Program-made: the position numbers and the translations under genes
Shown here: positions 26,273-34,230 of the stretch, one piece after another
Layout of the letters: every line of letters begins with the position of its first letter
Position numbering within the stretch: position 1 is the first letter of the stretch
Notes under the pieces: model-generated
The model's input: only the letters and a program-made list of their open reading frames with translations
Told to the model about the DNA's origin: nothing
The model's database searches: none
DNA from: Polaromonas sp.
GTDB lineage: Bacteria > Pseudomonadota > Gammaproteobacteria > Burkholderiales > Burkholderiaceae_C
Length of the DNA: 64,000 bases
NCBI RefSeq assembly: GCF_013817205.1
Contig: NZ_JACDDD010000004.1
Span: 1-64,000, forward strand
Direction of reading: 5' to 3'

Positions 26273-27255
26273 GGCTCAAACAACTGTTGACAGTCTGTTC
26301 GATGGGCGCGATGTTGCTGATCCAGGCGGGATGCGCCAGTGCCGCGCCACGGCTAGAGCTGAGCGGCTACACCGACGACAGCGGTGCCATCACCGTGCTG
26401 CATGGCGGTGACTCTGCGGACCCCTATTTTGCAATGCAGGCCCTGTTGCTGGCGCACGAAAATGGCATGGACATCTCGGTGCCGGCTGAAAAGTTTGCCA
26501 ACTGGCTGGTACCGCGGCAAAAGCCGGATGGCACCTTTGACCGGTTTTGCCGGGGCGCCGACAAAAAATGGGTGTCCTGCAAGACGGCGGACGCCGATGA
26601 CTCCTTGCTCGCGATCTGGATGAAGCTGCTTGAAACCATGCCGGCCAAGCTGACTGGCAACCCGGTCTGGCGCAAGAGCCACGATGCCAGCAAGGTCGCG
26701 CTGGAGCATTTGTACCAGCCGTCGCGCGGCATCTACATGGTCTCGCCAGTGGTATTACATGGCCTGTTCATGGACAACCTGGAAGTCTGGTCGCTCAAGG
26801 TGCACCTGAAGCAGCCGCAGCAAAGAGCCGCGTCCGACAAGCTGGCGCGTGCCATTCATGACACCTTCTGGGACCCTGTCAACAAGCGGTTTTTGGTGTC
26901 CACCCAGCTGGAGCAGCGTTCGCAGAAGCCGGCGTTTTACCCCGACCATGTGGCGCAGATCTTCCCGCTGCTCTTCGATTTTCCGCTGGTGCCGGGCAAC
27001 GCGCGCCAGTATTACCGCGACTGGATGAAAGTCCACCGTGCAGAGTGGCTGATCCAGGGCGAAGCCGATTACCCCTGGGGCTTGCTTGCCGTGCTCGCCC
27101 TGCGCCAGAACGACAAGGCCACGGCCGCTTGCTGGCTGCGCCAGTCAACGCCGCTGCGCCACTCGTCCCGCTGGGCAGTGAGCGATGAAGCGTCCTACCA
27201 GATCCTGTTGAGCCGGGGAGTGACGGCTGCGGCCAGCGAAGCGAATTGCAAATGA
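26269..27255 (+). CDS. lipoprotein, putative glycan-active (alpha-helical-barrel-like) protein
   Basis: Lipobox LIQAGCASA; PVKPDGTF-like LVPRQKPDGTFDRFC; DADDSLLAIWMKLL; position inside a polysaccharide cluster. Confidence 0.5.
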   Translation: MRLKQLLTVCSMGAMLLIQAGCASAAPRLELSGYTDDSGAITVLHGGDSADPYFAMQALLLAHENGMDISVPAEKFANWLVPRQKPDGTFDRFCRGADKKWVSCKTADADDSLLAIWMKLLETMPAKLTGNPVWRKSHDASKVALEHLYQPSRGIYMVSPVVLHGLFMDNLEVWSLKVHLKQPQQRAASDKLARAIHDTFWDPVNKRFLVSTQLEQRSQKPAFYPDHVAQIFPLLFDFPLVPGNARQYYRDWMKVHRAEWLIQGEADYPWGLLAVLALRQNDKATAACWLRQSTPLRHSSRWAVSDEASYQILLSRGVTAAASEANCK

Positions 27256-27320
27256 GAGGCCGCAGCGCTTTCCCTCCCGCGCCTGTGCGCACGACGTCAG
27301 TTTTTTTGGAGTGAGCTTTC

Positions 27321-28163
27321 ATGTTTAGACCCGTTTATCTTGCCCTGCCCGTGGTGTTGACCGCAGCAATGCCGGCCCTGGCCCAGACCGGCACCCCGGT
27401 TGGCACCCCCTCCGCCACCTACAACGCAGCGGCTCCCGCTGCGCCCGGGGGCCAGGACGCGCTGCGGAGCCTGGAGCTCAGCACGGGCGTACAAAAACTC
27501 ACCGGTGGCTTCGGCAAATGGGACGACGTAACACTGCGCGGCGCTTATGGCGCCGGGGCACATGTGTTCCAGGGCGAGTTGTCACACCAGCATCGCTTCG
27601 GCCAGTCGGGCACCTTCGTCGGAGTCAGCGACACCTACACCTTCAATCCCGACTGGCATGCATCGGTAGCCCTGGGCGCAGGTGACGGCGCTTTTTACCT
27701 GCCGAAATTTCGCGTCGATGCGACCTTGTACCGCAAGTTTTTACCCGCGCGAAACCTGGTAGGCTCGGTGGGGGTGGGTTACTACGACGCACCGACGGGC
27801 TATACCGACCGCAGCGTGTCGTTGGGCGCGGCCTACTACTTTGAAGCGCCGTGGGTCGTCGAGGGTGGCGTGCGTTTCAATACCAGCAATCCGGGCTCGG
27901 TGAAGAGCCAGCAGCAGTTTGTGGCAGTGACCTGGGGTCGCAACAAGCAGGACTTGGTGACAGGCCGCTACGGCTGGGGCAGCGAGGCTTATCTGGCGGT
28001 CGCTGCCGGTGCCCAACTGGTCGATTTCAACAGCCGTGAGGCCAGCCTGACCTGGCGCCACTGGCTGACGCCGAGCACCGGGGTGCTTGTCGGCGCCAAC
28101 CGCTACACCAACCCGTTCTACCGCCGCAGCGGTGTGAATGTGGGCATCTTTCACGACTTTTGA
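27321..28163 (+). CDS. YaiO-like outer-membrane beta-barrel protein
   Basis: Signal peptide; aromatic alternating strands (GAGAHVFQGELSHQHRFGQSGTFVGVSDTYTFNPDWHASVALGAG; YDAPTGYTDRSVSLGAAYYF); terminal F (NVGIFHDF). Confidence 0.7.
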   Translation: MFRPVYLALPVVLTAAMPALAQTGTPVGTPSATYNAAAPAAPGGQDALRSLELSTGVQKLTGGFGKWDDVTLRGAYGAGAHVFQGELSHQHRFGQSGTFVGVSDTYTFNPDWHASVALGAGDGAFYLPKFRVDATLYRKFLPARNLVGSVGVGYYDAPTGYTDRSVSLGAAYYFEAPWVVEGGVRFNTSNPGSVKSQQQFVAVTWGRNKQDLVTGRYGWGSEAYLAVAAGAQLVDFNSREASLTWRHWLTPSTGVLVGANRYTNPFYRRSGVNVGIFHDF

Positions 28164-28172
28164 CCACGCATC

Positions 28173-29012
28173 ATGAGTACCAGAACCCAATCCCTGACTG
28201 AAGCTGCGCGTGAGCAGGATCGGCTTTTCAACGCCTCTTTTTCTGCTGCGCGGCAAGCCCGAGCCCGGCGTGTGCTGGTGCGCCCGCACCGGGCCATCAC
28301 GCCGCTCAAAGTGACACCTTGGCTGCTGGCACAGGCGGTCATCCTGCCGCTGATCCTGTGCGCGCTGGTGTACTACGGAAAACCGTTGTTGTTTGATCTC
28401 TGGCGCGATTGCATCCTGTTCTGGTCCGCAGGTCTGGACCTGCCGTTCACGCTGACCAATCAGCTCGACGATACGGGGCAATACGCGATGTTGCTGTCGA
28501 GCGGGCCGGACGACAGGCCGCTGCCGAGCCGAACCATCCTGCTCGTGACTGCGGTGGTGACGCTGCTGGCGCTGGCCTTGTCAGTGCGCATGAAAAACGC
28601 GCAGTTGCCGCTGAAGTACCCTTTGCGTATCGTTGGCGTCATTCAGCTCGTCACGGTCATCTATTTCTGGCTATCCCCGGATGCTTTTCCCTACAGCATC
28701 GCACGCCACAGCGAAGAGCTCATGACCATCGGTTACGTGGTCATGCTGGCCACCCCGGTGATGCTGGCGATGGGGTATTACATCCTGAAGCAGGGCCTAG
28801 TCATCAAGCTGTTTCACACGGCGCTGATCCTGGGCTTCTTCGCCGTCATGATTCCCCACCAGGTGCTGGCGCAAGCGTTCATCATGCAGCACCTGTCGGT
28901 GCTGTTCATGCCGGTGCTGTACATCTGCATGGGGGCCGTCTTTGACGCGCTGGTGTTTGTCGCCCTGTACTCCTGGGCGGTCAGCAGCGCGCCGCAAGAA
29001 GCGACCGTCTGA
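28173..29012 (+). CDS. multi-pass inner-membrane protein of unknown function
   Basis: Several hydrophobic segments; no recognised family. Confidence 0.65.
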   Translation: MSTRTQSLTEAAREQDRLFNASFSAARQARARRVLVRPHRAITPLKVTPWLLAQAVILPLILCALVYYGKPLLFDLWRDCILFWSAGLDLPFTLTNQLDDTGQYAMLLSSGPDDRPLPSRTILLVTAVVTLLALALSVRMKNAQLPLKYPLRIVGVIQLVTVIYFWLSPDAFPYSIARHSEELMTIGYVVMLATPVMLAMGYYILKQGLVIKLFHTALILGFFAVMIPHQVLAQAFIMQHLSVLFMPVLYICMGAVFDALVFVALYSWAVSSAPQEATV

Positions 29013-29235
29013 GCCCGGCGTCGCAGGGCGTCACATCACGGGGGCGACCACCCCGCGTTTCTGGGGGTTCCCATTTGATGTCCACCTTAAACGAACGGAA
29101 TGCAACCTCCTTGCGCGCGATTGGGCACGGTCATGCAGACGCCAGAAAATGGGTGTACCGATGGCGCGTGAGCTGCATTCAATCGTGAGCAGGTCGCGCA
29201 GACCCCTGTGCAGGCGACCGATCAGGAAAAGCCGG

Positions 29236-29249
29236 GGCGGTGTCCTACA
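29236..29249 (+). promoter_or_regulatory. shared upstream motif GGCGGTGTCCTACA, copy 2
   Basis: Same 14-mer about 104 bp upstream of the paralogous small ORF; followed by an imperfect inverted arm (gtcctacaagtagggac). Confidence 0.4.
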
Positions 29250-29353
29250 AGTAGGGACGGCTTTCACTCAGTTACATCCAAGTTAGTACTTTTTACTCTT
29301 CACTGGAACCAAAAATAACATTTGTTACACAAACCCACCTGGTTGCAACCTCT

Positions 29354-29646
29354 ATGAACACTGCAATTGAACAGCTGAAAAACCTTTCGGATATCGGTGC
29401 GATACGCCAAGCACTGCATTCGCTTTGTTCGCGTTTGGTTCCGTTGCCAGGCTGGACATTCTGGCGGCCAGGCAGGAGGGCAAGCGGCAGGCCCTGTGTT
29501 TTTTGCGCATGGATTCAGTCGAGCAGGAGCAGCAAGTCATGCGAGAGCTCGGCGTGGGTCGTTTCGGTGGCGCCCTGGTTGTGATTGTTGATTTGCTGGG
29601 CTCTGGTCCGACGGTGGATCTCGGCCCAGGCGCGCGGATGGCCTGA
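29354..29646 (+). pseudogene. frameshifted paralogue of the 22319-22612 small protein
   Basis: MNTAIEQLKNLSDIGAIRQALHSLCSR in one frame continues as GSVARLDILAARQEGKRQALCFLRMDSVEQEQQVMRELGVGRFGGALVVIVDL in another; adding one base near 29435 restores RYGSVARLD. Confidence 0.75.
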
Positions 29647-29808
29647 TCCGGCCGTGAACGCGGCACATACCCCGACTCGTCTATTTTTCGGCGTCTTTCG
29701 CTTTTCCCCGTTTTGCATGCACCCCTGTGTAGGCAAACACCTGCTAACCAGTCCGCATTTCCGTGGGCAAACGCGCTTACCGGCGCCCTACAAGGCTAGA
29801 GAACTTTC

Positions 29809-32067
29809 ATGAACACCCTGTCCCGCCCCCCGGTTTCCCTGTTTCGCCTGGCGCGCGGCCCTGTCCTGTTGCTGACAGTCTGTCTTCCGCTGTTGACCAA
29901 CGGACAGACCGCCCCCAGTCCGGCCGTGAGTGTGCCGACAAGTGCCGCCGAAGTCTTCAACCGGCTCGCCGCTGATCGTTGGGTCTATCGCGAGGTCCGC
30001 TTGGCCGATCTCGGCTTCACCGGCCCGCTGGTGCTGGGCGCGCCGGAGACCGTGCGGGAGCTCTACTTCCCCGTCCCGGCCAACGTGCCCTTGAGCGGTG
30101 GGGAAATCAAGCTCAACGCAAACTACATGCGTGCCGACGGCGGGCGTACCAGCTTTGTGGTGTCGCTGGATTCTTATCCGGTGTCGTCGCGTCCGATGGC
30201 GCAGGATAAAGGCGACGCCAGCCTTGTTCTCGGTGTGGATGGCTCGCCGCGGCCCAGCGGTTTTGTGCGAATGGGCCTGAACTGGAGCACGGCGCTGGGC
30301 GCGGAATGGCTTTGCACCGACGGCCGTGCCGCCGGCAATGTGCTTCGTATCGAGCCCGACTCGCGTTTTACCTATCGCTATGACAGCAGTGCGGTGCGTG
30401 ACCTGACGACCGCTTGGGGTTCGCTGCCCTCGGCACCGGTGATCCTGATTTCCTCGAACAACCTGAGTTCAGGCGCGTATGACTCGGCCTGGCGCATGGG
30501 GGTGGCGCTGGAGCGGGCCGGCAAGCGTGCACAGGTCAGGGCACTGCCTGCTGTGGGCGATACGGTCAACCTGGACGGCATGGTGGTGCCCGCAGCCCTT
30601 CGCGGCATCCCGGCTTTCGCTGCCCTGGCCCAAGGTGGCCAGTACAAGATCAAGGATGCCGCTGAAGTGGGCGCTCTGCTGTCGCTGGGTGCCGCCAGCC
30701 CCTTTCGTGCCGACATCATCATTGCTGACAAGGCCATCAATACTGGCGTGACCACTGCCCTGGATGCCCTGCGCACCCAGATGCAGACGTCGGCACCCGA
30801 CGCCGTCGCCGGTTTTTCAGAGTGGCGGATTCGGGCGCTGGACCCTGCTGCGCAGGCTGCGGCCCCAGGAGAGATCCGCCTGTCGCAGGCCTTTGGCAAT
30901 CCCGCGATTGTGGTGGCTGCCGACGCCGGCGCGCAGGCAGCCGGGATGTTCAGCACGTACTGGAACAAGCTTGCGGTAGGCTCATCGATGCTGGTGCAGG
31001 CTGCGGCCGACCCTGCGGGCGACGGATCTGCTGTGTCATTGAAATACCTGGGCGGCAAGCCCGGCAGCTTTGATGTGCTGTCGCATGCCGACTGGAATGC
31101 CAGTTTCGATATCGGTGCGGTTTCTGCGGATGGTCGCCTTCCTTCCAGCCTGGTGCTGGACGTGTCTGCAGCGCCGAGCGCGGCGCGTACCCCACCTGTG
31201 GTTTCCGTGTTCATGAATGACATCCTGCTGGGCGCCCGGCAACTGGACGCAGAAGGCCAGGTCGAACGTGTCACTGCCCGCATCCCGGCTTACGCATTGG
31301 CCTCGCGCAACACACTGCGTGTTTCCTTCGTGCGCCAACTCGCCAGCGACCGGTGCCGCGAGACACCGGAGCCCTACCCGGTTTCTGTCCTGCCCAGCAG
31401 CCACATGTTGCTTGAGAAAGCAGATCTCTCAGCTAACTTCACTGGCATGGTGGCCCGTTATGCCGCTGGTGCACACGTGATGGTTCCCGCTGCCTATCTG
31501 GCTGATGCTGCAGCGACGCTGCCGCGCCTCATCCGTCTGGCCCTGACTGCCGGTGTGTCGCCCACGAAGGCACGCTTCACTGCGGTGACCGGAGACGCCG
31601 TTCCTGCGCCAGGCGGTCCTTTCCTGGTCATGGATCTGCCTTTCAAGAATGCCGATTCCAAAGTAAAACTTGAAGGGGGCAGGCTGGTGATGAATGGCAA
31701 GGGCGATGCCGCAGTGCTTGACGTCGGGGGGCTGGACAACGTGGCCATTGTTGAAGTGGTCAAGGTCAGCGGTGACAGAGGTGTGGTGTATCGCATGGTC
31801 GGAAAGCAAGCTCCAGTCATGAGCAAGGCAATGTTGCTCGGAAGCGGTGACGTCGCCGTGATCGGAGCCGGTGGTTTGCTCACCGAAATGAACACTGCTG
31901 ACCCAGGCGGGCGCAAGGTGGTGGAGAACAATGCCGGACCCTGGCTCCTTGCCCAAGGCTACTGGTGGATGTTGCCCGTGCTTGGCGTTGTATTCATGAT
32001 TGCGCTCCTGGTGTTCGCAAGCCGCATGCGCCGGCGCAAGGCGGCTGAGCAGGCAACCAGGCTGTAG
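29809..32067 (+). CDS. BcsB-like cellulose synthase regulatory-subunit family protein
   Basis: Signal peptide, large periplasmic domains, C-terminal TM (WWMLPVLGVVFMIALLVFASRMRRR), position next to NfrB-like GT; VSVFMNDILLGARQLDAEGQ. Confidence 0.78.
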   Translation: MNTLSRPPVSLFRLARGPVLLLTVCLPLLTNGQTAPSPAVSVPTSAAEVFNRLAADRWVYREVRLADLGFTGPLVLGAPETVRELYFPVPANVPLSGGEIKLNANYMRADGGRTSFVVSLDSYPVSSRPMAQDKGDASLVLGVDGSPRPSGFVRMGLNWSTALGAEWLCTDGRAAGNVLRIEPDSRFTYRYDSSAVRDLTTAWGSLPSAPVILISSNNLSSGAYDSAWRMGVALERAGKRAQVRALPAVGDTVNLDGMVVPAALRGIPAFAALAQGGQYKIKDAAEVGALLSLGAASPFRADIIIADKAINTGVTTALDALRTQMQTSAPDAVAGFSEWRIRALDPAAQAAAPGEIRLSQAFGNPAIVVAADAGAQAAGMFSTYWNKLAVGSSMLVQAAADPAGDGSAVSLKYLGGKPGSFDVLSHADWNASFDIGAVSADGRLPSSLVLDVSAAPSAARTPPVVSVFMNDILLGARQLDAEGQVERVTARIPAYALASRNTLRVSFVRQLASDRCRETPEPYPVSVLPSSHMLLEKADLSANFTGMVARYAAGAHVMVPAAYLADAAATLPRLIRLALTAGVSPTKARFTAVTGDAVPAPGGPFLVMDLPFKNADSKVKLEGGRLVMNGKGDAAVLDVGGLDNVAIVEVVKVSGDRGVVYRMVGKQAPVMSKAMLLGSGDVAVIGAGGLLTEMNTADPGGRKVVENNAGPWLLAQGYWWMLPVLGVVFMIALLVFASRMRRRKAAEQATRL

Positions 32068-32090
32068 GCTGGTTTCCGCGAAAAACTGAC

Positions 32091-34226
32091 ATGGCCTGGA
32101 CCCTGTTTACCGCGAACTATTACGCGGCCCTGGAGATCATGGCCGCCGTGGTGGCAGTGCTGATCTTCATCTCTTCGGTTGACGACCTGTTCATTGACCT
32201 GTGGTACTGGACGAGGCGCGTTTTCCGCTCGCTGACGGTCGGGCGCAAGTATGCGCCGATGACTGCTGAGCAGTTGCGCGAGAAGGGCGAGCAGCAGCTG
32301 GCCATCATGGTCCCTGCATGGCTGGAATATGACGTGATCGCGGCCATGGTTGAAAACATGGTCGAAGTCCTTGAGTACCGGAATTACGTTGTTTTTGTCG
32401 GGACCTATGTCAATGATGCGAAGACCATAGAAGAAGTTGAGCGCATGCAAAAGCGCTACAAGCAGCTTCACAGGGTGGAGGTGCCCCACGCGGGACCAAC
32501 ATGCAAGGCGGACTGCCTGAACTGGGTGGTCGAGGCTATTTTTGCCTATGAAGAGGCGCACGGCATGGAGTTCGCCGGTATCGTGTTGCACGATAGCGAA
32601 GACGTGCTGCATCCGCTTGAACTCAAGTTCTTCAACTACCTGTTGCCCCGCAAGGACATGATCCAGCTGCCGGTCGCCTCACTGGAGCGCGAATGGTATG
32701 AATTGGTGGCAGGCACGTACATGGACGAGTTTGCCGAGAGTCACGCCAAGGACATGGTAGTCAGGGAGAGCGTGGCTGGCGTGGTGCCATCGGCGGGTGT
32801 GGGCACCTGCTTTTCAAGACGCGCCCTCCAGGCGCTGGTGGGTTCCACGCGCAACAAGCCCTTCAACACTGACAGTCTGACCGAAGATTACGACGTCGGC
32901 AACCGCCTTGGGCAACTGGGCATGCAAGCCATCTTCGGCGTCTTTCCGGTGAATTTTCGCGTGGCACGGACGTCATGGTTTGGTGGCAAAGGCAAGCGCG
33001 AGGTGCTGGTGAACATGCCTTTGTCGGTGCGCGAGTTTTTCCCGGATACCTTTCGCCAGGCCTACCGCCAGAAGGCGCGCTGGGTGCTGGGGATCGGCCT
33101 GCAAAGTTGGGAGCAGATTGCCTGGCAGGGCTCCCTCGCGGCCCGATATCTGCTGCTGCGGGACCGCAAGAGTACCGTCACTGCGCTGGTCAATGTGTTC
33201 GCCTATTTGCTGGTCGTGCAGTTCCTGGTATTTCACATCGGCATACTGACGGGCTGGTGGAGTGTCTTTTATCCTTCGCTGTTTGCCGAGAACAGCGGCT
33301 GGCGTGTGCTGATTTACCTCAATGCCATCACGCTGATTATTCGCTGCGGGCACCGCATCTACTTCACCACGACCCTGTACGGCTGGGAGCACGGTCTGAT
33401 GTCCGTGCCGCGCATGGTGGTCAGCAATTTCGTCAACTTCATGGCCGTGGCTCGGGCCTGGCGTCTTTATTTGTCTTATCTCTTCCGAGGGAAGGCGCTG
33501 GCTTGGGACAAGACCATGCATGACTTTCCGACCGGCGGCCAGTTGCTGCGCCGCCGCCAGCGGCTCGGCGAGTTGTTGCAATCGTGGAAGGCGGTGGACG
33601 AAAGCATGCTGTCCAGAGCGCTCACGGAGCAGGCGACAACCGAGATGCCTCTTGGGCAGATCCTGATATCCAATGGCTGGCTTGACGAAGATACCCTGGC
33701 CGAAGCCATTGCGTATCAGGCCGGCCTGACACGCGCGCGCCTGACCAAGGAGCTGGTCATGGACAATGCGGGTGCAACTCCCAAGGATTTTGGCACACGG
33801 TTTCGAGCCGTTTATCTCGGCCTGGACGCAAGCGAAAAGCCCGTGCTGGCGGTGGCGACTCCGGTTTCGGAAGAGACAATGGCCGAGCTGGTGGAGATTT
33901 TTGGCACGGAACCGCAGCAGCGCATCGTGCGTGAGAGCGAACTGGCGATTGCTTTACGCCTACTGCGTGGGGTCGATGACAGCTTCTCCAAGCTGGAACG
34001 GGGTGTGGCAGGCGTGCCCCTGCTCGGTGACATGCTGGTGGAACAGGGGCTGCTCAAGCGCAATGTTTTTGAGGGCGCGATGCAGAATTACCGCCCGGAG
34101 CGCCATGGGCGGGTCGGTGACTACCTGGTGGATCAGGGCATTTTGCTGCGAGAGGTTATTGAGCGGGTGGTTGACCAGCAGCGGCTGATGCATGCCGAAT
34201 TGGCGCGTGTGGAATTACCGGAATAA
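32091..34226 (+). CDS. nfrB: NfrB-like glycosyltransferase with C-terminal MshEN-like c-di-GMP-binding region
   Basis: Membrane GT2 (AIMVPAWLEYDVIAAMVENMVEVLEYRNYVVFVGTY; RQKARWVLGIGLQSWEQ) plus PLGQILISNGWLDEDTLAEAIAYQ and RVGDYLVDQGILLREVIERVVDQQ motifs. Confidence 0.85.
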   Translation: MAWTLFTANYYAALEIMAAVVAVLIFISSVDDLFIDLWYWTRRVFRSLTVGRKYAPMTAEQLREKGEQQLAIMVPAWLEYDVIAAMVENMVEVLEYRNYVVFVGTYVNDAKTIEEVERMQKRYKQLHRVEVPHAGPTCKADCLNWVVEAIFAYEEAHGMEFAGIVLHDSEDVLHPLELKFFNYLLPRKDMIQLPVASLEREWYELVAGTYMDEFAESHAKDMVVRESVAGVVPSAGVGTCFSRRALQALVGSTRNKPFNTDSLTEDYDVGNRLGQLGMQAIFGVFPVNFRVARTSWFGGKGKREVLVNMPLSVREFFPDTFRQAYRQKARWVLGIGLQSWEQIAWQGSLAARYLLLRDRKSTVTALVNVFAYLLVVQFLVFHIGILTGWWSVFYPSLFAENSGWRVLIYLNAITLIIRCGHRIYFTTTLYGWEHGLMSVPRMVVSNFVNFMAVARAWRLYLSYLFRGKALAWDKTMHDFPTGGQLLRRRQRLGELLQSWKAVDESMLSRALTEQATTEMPLGQILISNGWLDEDTLAEAIAYQAGLTRARLTKELVMDNAGATPKDFGTRFRAVYLGLDASEKPVLAVATPVSEETMAELVEIFGTEPQQRIVRESELAIALRLLRGVDDSFSKLERGVAGVPLLGDMLVEQGLLKRNVFEGAMQNYRPERHGRVGDYLVDQGILLREVIERVVDQQRLMHAELARVELPE

Positions 34227-34230
34227 CAGC

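Noticed and set aside
29425-29445. Programmed -1 frameshift in the second small-protein copy
   Set aside because: No canonical slippery heptamer at the junction; a single missing base relative to the intact paralogue explains it more simply.
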